Assembly: GCA_963772375.1 (NCBI GenBank) | Contig: CAVYXG010000001.1 | Coordinates: 372,001-436,000 of the forward strand | DNA: 64,000 nt | Source: DATBHM01 sp963772375 | GTDB taxonomy: Bacteria > Actinomycetota > UBA4738 > JACQTL01 | Reading direction: 5' to 3' | Shown here: one piece after another, positions 7,469 to 16,717 of the stretch | Layout: each line of letters starts with the position of its first letter | How positions within the stretch are numbered: the stretch's first letter is position 1 | Position numbers and translations under genes: made by a program | The notes under the pieces: model-generated | Database searches by the model: none | What the model saw: the letters and a program-made list of their open reading frames with translations, nothing else | Told to the model about the DNA's origin: nothing

Positions 7469-9370
7469 CTACGCGGCGAGACCGTTCACGAACGCCTCAC
7501 CGTTCGGCGTCCCGACCCCGGTCACGTCGTCGTACCCCTTGGCGAGTCCGATGGACTCGGTCTGGTTCAGCGAGCGGAGGACGAACGACGTCCCGGCCGA
7601 GGTGTCGACCCCGTTGTTGAGGTTGGCCCGGACGACCGCGACCCGGTGGCCCGGGTTGACGATGTCGCGGAACGCATCGCTACCGGCCATCGAGTACAGG
7701 GTCGGGTTGATCAGGCCGAGGTCAGATCCTGCGGTCTGGACGGAGAGCGCCACGATCCCGGCGAGGAGCGGCGAGGAGAGGCTCGTCCCCCCGATCCGGT
7801 ACTCGTCGTACTGCACCTTGTGGCCGGGGAACGTCTGGGTCTCGCCCTCCAGGAACCCGGTGTTCGGGTCCCCGACGGTCGCGATGTCGGGCACGACCCG
7901 GGCCGCTCCGCCGAAGTACCCGGACATCGAGGAAGGCACGACGCCCACCTGGTAGTCCGGTTCGTCGAAGATGCGGCTCGTGCCGCCACCGCCGCCGTAC
8001 AGCCACGCGCCCGGCGGCTTGGGGTCCCAGGATTTGCCGTTCAGGTCCGACGTCGTCGTGCCCCAGCCGGTCTCGAACAGGTAGTTGTCGAGCGGCCCGA
8101 CGCCGAGGCTCGTGCCCCCTACCGCGGTCGCGAGCGGGTCGCTCGCCGGCCAGTCGGTCGTCCGGTACCCGATCGTGTCCACCTCATCGCCGCTGTCGCC
8201 CGAGGAGAACAGGACCGAGATGCCCGTCGCGGCCGCCTCTTCGAAGACCTGGTGCTGCGCGAGGATGATGGACCGCGGGAGCGCTTCCCCGAGCTCCCCG
8301 TACGAGTTCGTGATGATGGACGCGCGATCGTTGGCGACGATGTCGTTCATCCGGTCCAGGAGGTCCGGGTCCAGGTCTGAGGATCCTCCCTCGTACAGGA
8401 GTGCGGCGCCCGGGGCCATGGAGTGGACGGCCTCGAGGTCGAGCGTCTCCTCGCCGTACCACCCCTGCTGGTCGGCCTTCGGGCCGTGATAGGGCGGACC
8501 TGCGTTCATCTGGGTGATGGTCGGCGCCGGCAGCCCGTGGCGGCTGGAGTAGGTCTGGACGTCGCTCACGATGGTGGGGGCGGCGAACGCGTCGATGATG
8601 GCCACCGTCACGCCGGAACCGTCCGTCCCGTTCGAGATGAGGTCCGTGATCCCATAGGCCCCCTGGAGCTGATCGGGCCGGTAGCCACACGGCGCGTACG
8701 GCTGCGCGCCACCGTAGGCGGGCGGCTTGTTCGCCGCGAATCGCTCACCCCAGGACCCGGAGCAGGGATGGCCGACCCGGAAGCCGGGGGGCGGAGGTGC
8801 GTCGTGGTGCGCCCTGGACTGGGCGAGCCCGCCGATGCCGAGGACGACGGCCGAGAGCCGCGAGGGGATTCGGGGGGCGGCCGACGGAGCACGCAGGACC
8901 TGCCCGTGCACCCGGTAGTACCCGAGCGACACCCCGAACGCCTGCTCGGCGGTCCGCACCGAGGCGGTCGCCGGCACGAACAGGCGGTTGGCCGGCACGG
9001 CGCCCACGTGGAAGCCGCTCGACCGGAGCCAGTCCCGGACCTGGCGCACCGCTGCCGCGGTGGCGGAGAACCGCGACCGCCAGGCCGCGGGGGTCATGAA
9101 TCGACGGTAGGCGGCCGTGCCCGGCGTGGCGGCGGCGTAGGCGACCGCCTCCGCGCCCGCGGCGTCCCGCCACCGCAGATACACCTGGAGCCGGACCCGC
9201 TCGGTGGGGCCGGCCGGTCGTACGAAGTTCGACGATCGCGCGTAGGGCGCGGTCGAGTTCCCGAGCGCCGACGTTCCCGGTGCGGCCTGAGCCGCCGGGA
9301 TGGTCAGCGCGAGCAGCATGGCGACGGCGGCTGCCGCGCCGACAAGAGCGGATCTCCGATGCGAATGCAC
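7469..9370 (-). CDS. Secreted S53 family (sedolisin/kumamolisin-type) serine-carboxyl peptidase
   Basis: A 633-residue secreted endopeptidase. The GTG start has GGAGGTG six bases upstream. A signal peptide ends near TIPAAQA. A pro-domain of about 150 residues follows (activation domain with FMTPAAWRSRF). The catalytic domain shows the Glu and Asp of EETLD near residues 307 and 311, the oxyanion Asp in SSGDSGDE near 392, and the nucleophile in GGTSLSSP near 530. The C-terminal FRDIV and DDVTGVGTPNG segments match the family's calcium site. Sedolisins are mostly acid-active, which suggests protein degradation outside the cell. A divergent AraC-type gene lies 180 bases upstream. Confidence 0.93.
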   Translation of the reverse strand: MHSHRRSALVGAAAAVAMLLALTIPAAQAAPGTSALGNSTAPYARSSNFVRPAGPTERVRLQVYLRWRDAAGAEAVAYAAATPGTAAYRRFMTPAAWRSRFSATAAAVRQVRDWLRSSGFHVGAVPANRLFVPATASVRTAEQAFGVSLGYYRVHGQVLRAPSAAPRIPSRLSAVVLGIGGLAQSRAHHDAPPPPGFRVGHPCSGSWGERFAANKPPAYGGAQPYAPCGYRPDQLQGAYGITDLISNGTDGSGVTVAIIDAFAAPTIVSDVQTYSSRHGLPAPTITQMNAGPPYHGPKADQQGWYGEETLDLEAVHSMAPGAALLYEGGSSDLDPDLLDRMNDIVANDRASIITNSYGELGEALPRSIILAQHQVFEEAAATGISVLFSSGDSGDEVDTIGYRTTDWPASDPLATAVGGTSLGVGPLDNYLFETGWGTTTSDLNGKSWDPKPPGAWLYGGGGGTSRIFDEPDYQVGVVPSSMSGYFGGAARVVPDIATVGDPNTGFLEGETQTFPGHKVQYDEYRIGGTSLSSPLLAGIVALSVQTAGSDLGLINPTLYSMAGSDAFRDIVNPGHRVAVVRANLNNGVDTSAGTSFVLRSLNQTESIGLAKGYDDVTGVGTPNGEAFVNGLAA

Positions 9371-9549
9371 GCAACACCTCCACGAGCGAACCGGGAACGG
9401 TTCCCGGCCGGCCGGTGAGCCTAGCGGGAAGCCGCAAAAACCGCAGATGCACACGATCGGAGCCGGGCGGTCACGCGTGGAGCCGACCCGTGGTCTCGCG
9501 CCGCAGCTCCTCATAGATCGAGGATGGCCGTGCGGACGTACAACGGGAC

Positions 9550-10473
9550 ATGCGCCGATCGCGGGGTGACGCCGTCACGGTCGTCTACTCGACCCCGAGC
9601 CTGGCGTTCGGGGAGTTCCATTGCGAACCCGGCGACCGCCGGTGGACCGAGCAGAACCGCATGGACGACGGGCACCACGTCGTGTTTCCGGGCACGCCGG
9701 TTCGCATCGAACCCGACGGCCACGAGCCGGTCGTGGCGACGTCGGCGCACATAATATTCTTCAACCGGTTCCAGACCTACCGGCGGGCCGTGGTGGGCGA
9801 ACGCGGCGACCACTGCGCGTTCGTCCTGGTGGCCCCGGAGGTGCTCGAAGAGATCGCCCGGTCCGGCGTTCCCCAGCTCGCAGATCCGTTCGTGCGGCCG
9901 TTCCCGCTCACGCACGCCCCCGGCGGCGCGAGGACGTACCTCGCGCACCTGGCGTTGCTGCGACACCTCCGGAGCACGACCGAACTCGACGACCTGTTCG
10001 TGCAGGAACGCCTGTACGGGCTGGTCGGCGCGGCGGTGGCGGGGTTGTTCGCCTCCCGGTTATCGGCAATGGAACCGCGGCGGGCCGCCACCCGGAGCGC
10101 CCACGCCGAGGTGGTCGAGTCCGCGAAGGCCGTGCTCGGCACCAGACTGGGCGAACGCCTGACGCTGGAGGGGCTTGCGGCGTTGCTGTTCGTCTCGCCG
10201 TTCGAGCTGTCGCGGATGTTCCGGCGTCGAACTGGGTTCTCCGTGCACCGGTTCCTGGTCCAGCTGCGGCTTCGGGCGGCGCTGGAGCGGGTACTCGACT
10301 CGCGGGCCCGGCTCACGGACATCGCGTGCGATTTCGGCTTTGCGAGCCCAAGCCACTTCTCCGATAGCTTCCGTCGCGTGTTCGGCGTGGCGCCGTCCTC
10401 GGCGAGGCTGCTCGCGCGGAGCCGACCGCAAACACGCACGTTTCTGGAAGCCGCGTCGCTCCCGCCTTTCTAG
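9550..10473 (+). CDS. AraC-family transcriptional regulator
   Basis: A 307-residue DNA-binding protein. The N-terminal 170 residues look like an AraC-type cupin sensor domain (HHVVFPGTPVRI, AHIIFFNRFQTYRR). The C-terminal 100 residues carry the two helix-turn-helix motifs: LTLEGLAALLFVSPFELSRM, then LTDIACDFGFASPSHFSDSF and FRRVFGVAPSS. It is transcribed away from the secreted peptidase gene and could control it; the shared 180-base upstream region is where binding sites would lie. An upstream GTG around 9528 is a possible alternative start. Confidence 0.9.
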   Translation: MRRSRGDAVTVVYSTPSLAFGEFHCEPGDRRWTEQNRMDDGHHVVFPGTPVRIEPDGHEPVVATSAHIIFFNRFQTYRRAVVGERGDHCAFVLVAPEVLEEIARSGVPQLADPFVRPFPLTHAPGGARTYLAHLALLRHLRSTTELDDLFVQERLYGLVGAAVAGLFASRLSAMEPRRAATRSAHAEVVESAKAVLGTRLGERLTLEGLAALLFVSPFELSRMFRRRTGFSVHRFLVQLRLRAALERVLDSRARLTDIACDFGFASPSHFSDSFRRVFGVAPSSARLLARSRPQTRTFLEAASLPPF

Positions 10474-10524
10474 GTTCGGCCGCAAGCGCCAATCGGGCGC
10501 TCCCGGAGGACGAGGAGGCGGCGG

Positions 10525-11793
10525 ATGCGAATGGCTCGATTGTCCGTGGTGAGCGTGCTGTTCAGCGCCCTGCTGTGGGCCGCACCGGGGGCAGGGAACG
10601 CGGCTCCGGCGGCCAGGTTCGTCCAGCGGACGCACGTGCTGTGGTCGGTGAGCGGCGGCCAGGCCGGGGCGCTGTTCGGCTGGGCGGTCAGCGAGCTGAG
10701 CGACGTCGACGGCGACGGGGTCACCGACGCGATCGTGGGCGCCGTGCTGGACGGCCCCGACTCGAACGGAGCCGTGTACGTGTTCTCTGGCGCGACGGGT
10801 GACGAACTGTACGAGTTCCACGGACAGCCGAACGACCTGCTCGGGTACTCCGTGGCCGACGCCGGCGACGTGAACGGCGACGGGCTCCACGACGTCGCGG
10901 CGGGCGCGCGGGGTGGGGACCGGGTCGTCGTGTGGTCCGGCGGAACCGGAGCCCCGCTGCTCACGCTCCACGGCGAGCAGGCCGGCGACGCGTTCGGATT
11001 CGCGGTCGCGGGCGCCGGCGACGTGAACGGCGACGGCCACGCCGACGTCCTGGTCGGGGCCGTCGCGAACGACGCCGCCGGCACCAACGCGGGACGCGCG
11101 TACGTGTTCTCCGGTGCGGGCGGTTCGTTGCTGTACTCGATGAACGGCGACAGGGCCGGCGACCTGTTCGGGAGCGCGGCCGACGGGACCGGCGACCTGA
11201 ACGGCGACGGCGTTGGCGACGTGCTGATCGGGGCGCGCAACGCCGGTCACGCCCACGACGGCCGGGTGTACGCGTTCTCCGGGGCGAACGGCCACCGCAT
11301 CTGGGCGAGCGCCCCGGACAAGTCGGCCAAGGACCTGGGGTGGTTCTTCGTGGCGGGCGTCGGCGACCTCGACCACGACGGGACGCCGGACGTCTACGGC
11401 GGCGACTTCACCGACAGCGTCGGCGGCCGGAACCGCGGGCGCGTCGAGATCTTCTCGGGCGTGGACGGGTCGGTGCTGCGGTCGTGGACCGGGTCGTCGG
11501 CCCAGCAGGGCTTCGGGCCGGGGCGCGAGGCGGGCGACCTCGACGGCGACGGCGTCCCCGACATCGTGGTGGGATCCTATACCTCGAGCGATGGCGTCAA
11601 GCGTGGCGGCAAGGCGGAGGTCTTCTCCGGCGCGACCGGCGACCGGCTGCGCGTCTACACCAGCACCGTCAAGGGCGAGAACCTCGGGTTCGACGCGGTC
11701 GGCCTCGGCGACATCAACAACGACGGACATCCCGACCTGCTCGTCAGTGCGGCGACCGGGGAGACGGTCTACCTGATCTCCGGCAAGGCCTGA
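10525..11793 (+). CDS. Secreted FG-GAP repeat (integrin alpha-like) protein
   Basis: A 422-residue exported protein. A signal peptide (about residues 1-28) precedes a beta-propeller built of about seven FG-GAP repeats. Each has a calcium-binding loop of the DxDGDG type (DVDGDGVTD, DVNGDGLHD, DVNGDGHAD, DLNGDGVGD, DLDHDGTPD, DLDGDGVPD, DINNDGHPD) and most carry a phrase like YVFSGATG. GAGGAGG lies seven bases before the ATG. There is no membrane anchor or sorting motif, so it is probably released. The role is unknown; the family often binds ligands or surfaces. Confidence 0.9.
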   Translation: MRMARLSVVSVLFSALLWAAPGAGNAAPAARFVQRTHVLWSVSGGQAGALFGWAVSELSDVDGDGVTDAIVGAVLDGPDSNGAVYVFSGATGDELYEFHGQPNDLLGYSVADAGDVNGDGLHDVAAGARGGDRVVVWSGGTGAPLLTLHGEQAGDAFGFAVAGAGDVNGDGHADVLVGAVANDAAGTNAGRAYVFSGAGGSLLYSMNGDRAGDLFGSAADGTGDLNGDGVGDVLIGARNAGHAHDGRVYAFSGANGHRIWASAPDKSAKDLGWFFVAGVGDLDHDGTPDVYGGDFTDSVGGRNRGRVEIFSGVDGSVLRSWTGSSAQQGFGPGREAGDLDGDGVPDIVVGSYTSSDGVKRGGKAEVFSGATGDRLRVYTSTVKGENLGFDAVGLGDINNDGHPDLLVSAATGETVYLISGKA

Positions 11794-11804
11794 CCGAGAG
11801 AGAA

Positions 11805-11856
11805 CTCCGGCCCCGACCGGATCGCGAGCGGCCCTCGGATCCGTGCGGGGCCGGAG
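11805..11856 (+). terminator. Hairpin after the FG-GAP gene
   Basis: An 11-bp perfect inverted repeat, CTCCGGCCCCG (11805-11815) and CGGGGCCGGAG (11846-11856). Inside it a second stem CGGATC/GATCCG can form. It begins 12 bases after the stop codon, which fits a terminator. Confidence 0.55.
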
Positions 11857-11904
11857 CGCCTAGCGCTCCCCGTCGCCGCGCGGGGGTGTCCGGGAGCCTC
11901 GGAG

Positions 11905-12099
11905 TCACGACGGGGAGATCAGGTACCTCGCGTCAACCGCAGCGACGATCTCGAGCCCTTCGCCGGTTCCGGCCTGGTGCCGCACTCCGAACGTGACTCT
12001 CACCCCATCCGGTCGTGCGGTCACCACCCCAACGCCCCGCACGGTAATGGTGGCGGAACCCGAAGCGGCAGTGTCACCCTGGCTCGAGTTCGAAATCAT
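11905..12099 (-). pseudogene. SIMPL-domain (DUF541) N-terminal fragment
   Basis: A 64-codon frame with a good GGAGG ribosome site about five bases before its ATG. Residues 15-45 (SATITVRGVGVVTARPDGV followed by RVTFGV) read like the start of a SIMPL domain, normally about 200 residues. The frame then diverges and stops after ARYLISPS. The genuine translation signals and loss of the rest of the domain point to a truncated gene. An independent short protein cannot be excluded. Confidence 0.5.
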
Positions 12100-12243
12100 C
12101 GGTACCTCCAATGCTCACGACGCCGGCGTGCATTCAGCAGCCAAGCGGCTCGGAATGTCTCTTGGAAGATCCTCCACCCCCGACCTCCGACCCGATGCGA
12201 TCATGTCCAGGAACGGGGGATGCATTTCGGAACCGGAGGAGTC

Positions 12244-12483
12244 ATGGCTTTGCTCCGGCTGCAGGCGATCATGGTCATCGCGGACGACGTGGCGACCTCC
12301 CTCAGTCAGCGCGGTCACTCGATCATGAGGTTGCAGTCGGCATCGGAGCCGCTCGGCCACATGGCAAGCCGTGGTGCCCCCAGGTCTCGGCTCGCTCAGG
12401 CACGCCGGAGTTCGGCGATGGAACAGGGACCAGCGCCAGGTGGGGGTCGGTCCGCTCACCGACTGACCCGCGCACGCCTGTAG
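12244..12483 (+). CDS. 79-residue protein, possible gene remnant
   Basis: The ATG follows GGAGGAGTC, a strong ribosome site. The first 20 residues (LLRLQAIMVIADDVATSL) look like the start of a glyoxalase/VOC-type domain. The remainder is Arg/Ser/Ala-rich and shows no fold. It may be a decayed gene that kept its start signals, or a short protein I cannot place. It faces the SIMPL fragment across 145 bases. Confidence 0.35.
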   Translation: MALLRLQAIMVIADDVATSLSQRGHSIMRLQSASEPLGHMASRGAPRSRLAQARRSSAMEQGPAPGGGRSAHRLTRARL

Positions 12484-12534
12484 CGCTGCTACGGTCGCGA
12501 CGGCGCGCGCACACCACGACTGCGGGAGGAATCG

Positions 12535-12834
12535 ATGGACATATCAGAGGACCTCGGCACCAAGCTGATCAGCGAGAACGACCGAGTCCGCATCTTCGAG
12601 CACCGAGTGCCCGCCGGCGAGACCGGCCCGATGCACATCCACCGCCGCCCCTACCTCTCCGTGGTCGTGGCGGGAACGAAGGGCGACGTCGTGGACCCCG
12701 ACGGCAACATCATCGACCACGACATCCTGACCCCCGGAACCACTTTCTGGATCGACGACCACCTCCCCGAGACCCACGCCCTGCACAACACCGGCGACGA
12801 TGAAATCCTGATCGTGACGACGGAATTGCTGTAG
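12535..12834 (+). CDS. Small single-domain cupin-like protein
   Basis: A 99-residue cytoplasmic protein with GGGAGGAA before the ATG. It spans one cupin barrel: motif 1 around GPMHIHRRPYLSVVV supplies HxH, and motif 2 around ETHALHNTG supplies further histidines for a metal site. The acidic composition is unlike its Arg-rich neighbours. Substrate or ligand is unknown. It stands alone, with remnants upstream and rpsA convergent downstream. Confidence 0.75.
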   Translation: MDISEDLGTKLISENDRVRIFEHRVPAGETGPMHIHRRPYLSVVVAGTKGDVVDPDGNIIDHDILTPGTTFWIDDHLPETHALHNTGDDEILIVTTELL

Positions 12835-13255
12835 CTCGAACGGGAACCGTCGCATCATCCGGCCCATTCGAGTGCTGGGGGTACTCATGCTGCTTCTGGT
12901 CGTATTGGCCCTCGCCACGAAGACTCGCGGTGGACTCGTACGAATCCGATACACAGGAGCCGGCCCACCGGATGAGTCCCAGTGATGATGCTTCCGCGCA
13001 CGCGACGGTCAGTCACCAGAGCGCGGCACACGGGTGAGCTCCGCGAGCGTGGCGGCCGGGTTCAGCAGCCGTACCGGCCGAGGCGCTCGGTGGTGGGAAG
13101 GGGCCCGCGGAGACACCTGAACAAGCGGCAATCACGGGTTCGGCACACGGGGGAATTCCTCAGGTGGCGGGAGCGGGAAGGGCCCCACCACCGAAACAGC
13201 CTCGGCCGAACCACCGCAACCACCAGGGATCGCGGCACACGCCAGGAACGTCGGC
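12835..13255. other. Non-coding stretch between the cupin and rpsA
   Basis: About 420 bases with no convincing gene. The only candidate is a 32-codon plus-strand frame at 12887-12985 with a short hydrophobic N-terminus (MLLLVVLALAT) but no ribosome site. No clear terminator or RNA structure was found for the rpsA end. Confidence 0.4.
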
Positions 13256-14698
13256 CTACTCGCGGCCCTCGCGGCGCTTGAGGTCGCGGAGGATGGCCTC
13301 GAGCGAGATCTCCTCCTCTTCCTCCTTGGGCTCGGAGTCGGCGACGCCCTCCTCGACGTGCATGGCCGCCTCCTCCGGCGCGGCCGGCTCCGGCTCCATC
13401 GTCGCCTCGAGGACCTCCGGTTCCGCCTCGTCCGCCCGGGCCTCGGCGTCCGCGATCACCTCGGCGGTCTCGGACGACACCGCGGGGACGATGTCCTCGT
13501 CGAGGTCCTCGGTCGACATGACGGTTTCGGAGACGATCTCCGGCTCGAGCTCTGCCGGGACCTGATCGCCCACCTGCCGCATCGACAGCGAGATCCGTCG
13601 CCGAGGCACGTCCACGTCGATGACCTTGACGTACACCTGATCGCCGACGTTCACGACCTGCTCGGGCGACTCGACGTGCATCGTCGACAGCTCGGAGATG
13701 TGCACCAGGCCCTCGATGCCCTGCGCCACGCGAACGAAGGCGCCGAACGGAACGATCTTCGTGACCTGACCGGCGATGACCTCGCCCGCGCGGTACTTCC
13801 GTTCGAACTCCTTCCAGGGGTCCTCCTGCGTCGCCTTCAGCGAGAGCGACACGCGCTCGCGCTCGAGGTCGACGTCGAGCACCTCCACCTCGACCTCCTG
13901 ACCGACGCTCACGACCTCCGACGGATGGTCGACGTGCTTCCACGAGAGCTCGGACACGTGCACGAGGCCGTCCACGCCGCCGAGGTCGACGAACGCGCCG
14001 AAGTTCACGATCGAAGACACGGTCCCCTTGCGGCGCTCGCCCTTCTGCAGCGACTCCAGGAACTTCTTGCGCCCCTCGGACTGCGACTCCTCGAGGAACG
14101 CCCGCCGCGAGAGCACGACGTTGTTCCGGTTGCGGTCGAGCTCGATGATCTTCGCCTCGAGCTCCTGCCCGACGAACGGGTGCAGGTCGCGCACGCGGCG
14201 GAGGTCCACCAGCGAGGCGGGAAGGAACCCGCGCAGCCCGATGTCCATGATCAGGCCGCCCTTGACGACCTCGATCACCGGCCCCTTGATGGTGCCGCCG
14301 GACTGCATGATCTCCTCGATCCGGCCCCAGGCGCGCTCGTACTGGGCGCGCTTCTTGGACAGGATGAGGCGGCCCTCCTTGTCCTCCTTCTGGAGAACCA
14401 GGGCCTCGACGACCTCGCCCAGATCGGCGACCTCGGACGGGTCGACGTCGTGGCGGATCGACAATTCCTTGGAGGGGATGACGCCCTCGGACTTGTAACC
14501 GATGTCGACCAGGACCTCGTCCCGGTCGATCTTCACGATGGTTCCGGTGAGGATGTCGCCCTCCTTGAAGTCCTTCAGCGACTCCTCGATGGCAGCGACG
14601 AGCTCCTCGGGCGTGTAGTCACGCTCCTGCGTCGTCGCTTGGGTTCCCGTGCTCTCGATGTGAACCAGCCCCTTTCCGGCCGGGGCTTCGTTCGGCAT
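13256..14698 (-). CDS. rpsA: 30S ribosomal protein S1
   Basis: A 480-residue mRNA-binding ribosomal protein. Four S1 domains are visible, beginning near residues 42 (GDILTGTIVKID), 127 (GGTIKGPVIEVV), 210 (KGERRKGTVSSIVNFGAFVD) and 297 (AGEVIAGQVTKIVPFGAFVR). This is the four-domain actinobacterial form rather than the six-domain proteobacterial one. The C-terminal 110 residues are a Glu/Asp/Ala-rich tail ending in LRDLKRREGRE. Only a weak GGGGTG precedes the ATG. Confidence 0.96.
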   Translation of the reverse strand: MPNEAPAGKGLVHIESTGTQATTQERDYTPEELVAAIEESLKDFKEGDILTGTIVKIDRDEVLVDIGYKSEGVIPSKELSIRHDVDPSEVADLGEVVEALVLQKEDKEGRLILSKKRAQYERAWGRIEEIMQSGGTIKGPVIEVVKGGLIMDIGLRGFLPASLVDLRRVRDLHPFVGQELEAKIIELDRNRNNVVLSRRAFLEESQSEGRKKFLESLQKGERRKGTVSSIVNFGAFVDLGGVDGLVHVSELSWKHVDHPSEVVSVGQEVEVEVLDVDLERERVSLSLKATQEDPWKEFERKYRAGEVIAGQVTKIVPFGAFVRVAQGIEGLVHISELSTMHVESPEQVVNVGDQVYVKVIDVDVPRRRISLSMRQVGDQVPAELEPEIVSETVMSTEDLDEDIVPAVSSETAEVIADAEARADEAEPEVLEATMEPEPAAPEEAAMHVEEGVADSEPKEEEEEISLEAILRDLKRREGRE

Positions 14699-14809
14699 GG
14701 CGCACCCCGCCGATCAAGGCGTTGGGAGCGGCACGCGAAGAATTGCCTGCGGCCAGCGGGAATGGTAGCCGCGCGCGAGAAATGGCGTCAATCGATCCGC
14801 ACAAACGGA

Positions 14810-15784
14810 TCAGCCGTAGACGTAGACCTTGCTCTTGAGGGGCGCGAGGTTCTGGTCCCAGATGAAGTTGATGGCCTCGAACGACACCCGGGCGCACCCG
14901 TGCGAGGCCGGAGAGCCGGGGACGTTGCCGTACCCGTGCAGCGCAACGCCGGTCGCGACGAAATACTTCGGCCGGTACAGCATGCCCAGGTGGCCGTCGC
15001 GCCACCCGTCGACCTCCCAGAGGAACGTGAAGTGCCCGTCCGGCGTGTGCGCGACCTGCGTGCGGCCCTCGGGATCGACGAACGATCCGTCGAACCCGGT
15101 CGACGTGTGGAACACGTACTTGGCCTCGCCGTCCCGGACCACGATCACGACCTGGTGCTGCTTGTCGATCTCGATCTCGTCGGTCGAGGGGTCCTTCGGG
15201 ACGACGTGCTTCGCGGTGAGCAGCTTCCCCTGCGTGATGGGGCCGGCGATGCCGTCGCGGGACAGACCCTCGTACCCCTGGAACGCCATGACCGCCTGCG
15301 ACGTGGCGTCGCCGTACGACCCGTCCTCGTCGCCCAGCCAGTAGCCGAGCGACTGCAGCCGCTGCTGGAGGTGCACGACGGCGGGCCCCGACATCCCCGG
15401 CCGGAGCGTCGTGATCGACCGGCTCGGGCTCGGGGAACCGGTCGGCCCGGTCGACGGGGTGGCCGGTGTCTCCGAGGGACTGCTCGCCGGATCCGAAGGG
15501 CTGGGCGAGGGCAGGATCGTCGGGCTCGCGGGTGGCGAGGGCTGAACGCTGGGGGTGGGCGACGGCTGGAGGCTCGGTGTGGGCGAGGCCGCCGACGAGG
15601 CGGGGACCGTCGTGGGGCCCGTGGTCGGAGCGGTCGTGGCGGGCGGGGACGCGGCCGACGAGCCGCCGGACCGGGTGAGTCGAACGGCGGCGAACGCGCC
15701 GCCCCCGACCAGCACGAGGACGATCGCCGTGATCACGACCCCGGTCGAACGCGACCGCATCCTTCCATGACGAGCGCGGGACAT
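14810..15784 (-). CDS. L,D-transpeptidase (YkuD) with peptidoglycan-binding domain
   Basis: A 324-residue cell-wall enzyme that forms 3-3 peptide cross-links. A short basic N-terminus and one membrane anchor (VVITAIVLVLVGGGAFAAV) lead into a Pro/Ser/Thr-rich wall-spanning linker of about 90 residues. A PG_binding_1 domain follows (LRPGMSGPAVVHLQQRLQSL). The C-terminal YkuD catalytic domain has the motif ALHGYGN followed by SPASHGCARV, with the nucleophilic Cys near residue 297. It is transcribed divergently from the membrane-protein cluster that starts at 15968. Confidence 0.93.
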   Translation of the reverse strand: MSRARHGRMRSRSTGVVITAIVLVLVGGGAFAAVRLTRSGGSSAASPPATTAPTTGPTTVPASSAASPTPSLQPSPTPSVQPSPPASPTILPSPSPSDPASSPSETPATPSTGPTGSPSPSRSITTLRPGMSGPAVVHLQQRLQSLGYWLGDEDGSYGDATSQAVMAFQGYEGLSRDGIAGPITQGKLLTAKHVVPKDPSTDEIEIDKQHQVVIVVRDGEAKYVFHTSTGFDGSFVDPEGRTQVAHTPDGHFTFLWEVDGWRDGHLGMLYRPKYFVATGVALHGYGNVPGSPASHGCARVSFEAINFIWDQNLAPLKSKVYVYG

Positions 15785-15928
15785 TCCTCCCCTTTCCGTT
15801 CCGAGACCGGGCGACCCGCCCCGGGAGGCACCAATCCTCCCTTACGAACACCGCGATGCCCGCGGTTCATCCGGATCCCCTCCGACGCCCGCGAACGGAG
15901 CTCCGTTCCGGGGCCGGCGGGCGATGCC

Positions 15929-15958
15929 TTGCCGGAATCCCGGTGTGGTGGGTAGCGT
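15929..15958 (+). promoter_or_regulatory. Predicted promoter for the 249-residue membrane protein
   Basis: TTGCCG (15929-15934), an 18-base spacer and TAGCGT (15953-15958). The -10 box ends nine bases before the ATG at 15968, so the transcript would have almost no leader. No Shine-Dalgarno sequence is present, which fits leaderless translation. Confidence 0.5.
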
Positions 15959-15967
15959 CAGCGCCCG

Positions 15968-16717
15968 ATGTCCACCGAGCAACCACCCGCGGCGTCGCTC
16001 GAGCCCGCGCCCCCGCCTCCCCCGGCCGCGGATCGAGCTGCCCCGCGGACGAAACCGCCGAAGACGGAGCGGTTCCGCGCCGTCGTCGGCGTGCTCATCG
16101 CCGTGGTGTCGATCCTGGGCGCCGTGGTCGTCTGGCGCGCCTCGGTCGAGTCGTCGAACGCGTCCGACCTCACGCAGCAGGGGACGCAGCAGCTGATCCT
16201 GCAGCAGCAGACCCGGGGCTCGATCGAGGCGGGGGTGGCCCGGGACTTCCGGCTGTACGCGCAGTTCCAGGAGCACGTCATGAACTGGCGCGAGATGCTG
16301 GCCCAGGCCGACCAGGCGACGGACACGGCGCTCGCGGCCGACCTCCGGTCGCAGGCGCGGAGCGAGCTGTCCCAGGCCCGGCACATCCGCCCGCTCATGC
16401 AGAACTTCGACCGGCCGAGCTTCGGCGACGACGACGGGGTCGTGCCGTTCGACCCGGCACAGCAGGTGCAGGCGCTCGCCGACGGGAACCTCGAGCTCAC
16501 CGGCCTCCACCCTGAGGTGACGTTCGCGGCCGCGTCCGACGCGCACGACCGGGCCCTGCACCTGGTGGGCATCGCGGTGCTGTTCGCCGCCGCGCTGCTC
16601 TTCCTGACGTTCGCCCAGGTGGCCCGGAAGGGGGCCCGGGGGGTCTTCGCCGTGGCCGGCGTCGTGGTGATGGTCGCGGCGACGGTGCTGTTCGCGCTCG
16701 TAGCGGTGGTGGGATGA
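15968..16717 (+). CDS. Membrane protein of unknown function (three membrane segments)
   Basis: A 249-residue protein I do not recognise. Order: a Pro/Ala-rich cytoplasmic N-terminus (1-37), membrane segment 1 (VVGVLIAVVSILGAVVVW), a helical region of about 135 residues rich in Gln/Asp/Ala (TQQGTQQLILQQQTRGSIE), then two closely spaced membrane segments near residues 197-245. The next gene begins inside its stop codon (ATGA). The layout matches the first third of the next protein, so the two look like partners or distant paralogues. Confidence 0.7.
   Translation: MSTEQPPAASLEPAPPPPPAADRAAPRTKPPKTERFRAVVGVLIAVVSILGAVVVWRASVESSNASDLTQQGTQQLILQQQTRGSIEAGVARDFRLYAQFQEHVMNWREMLAQADQATDTALAADLRSQARSELSQARHIRPLMQNFDRPSFGDDDGVVPFDPAQQVQALADGNLELTGLHPEVTFAAASDAHDRALHLVGIAVLFAAALLFLTFAQVARKGARGVFAVAGVVVMVAATVLFALVAVVG

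Noticed and set aside
12115..12459. A 114-codon minus-strand frame opposite the 79-residue frame
   Set aside because: No ribosome site and no recognisable pattern; the plus-strand frame has better start signals.
13358..15955. An 865-codon plus-strand open frame across rpsA and the L,D-transpeptidase gene
   Set aside because: Same artefact; the opposite strand encodes two clear protein families.
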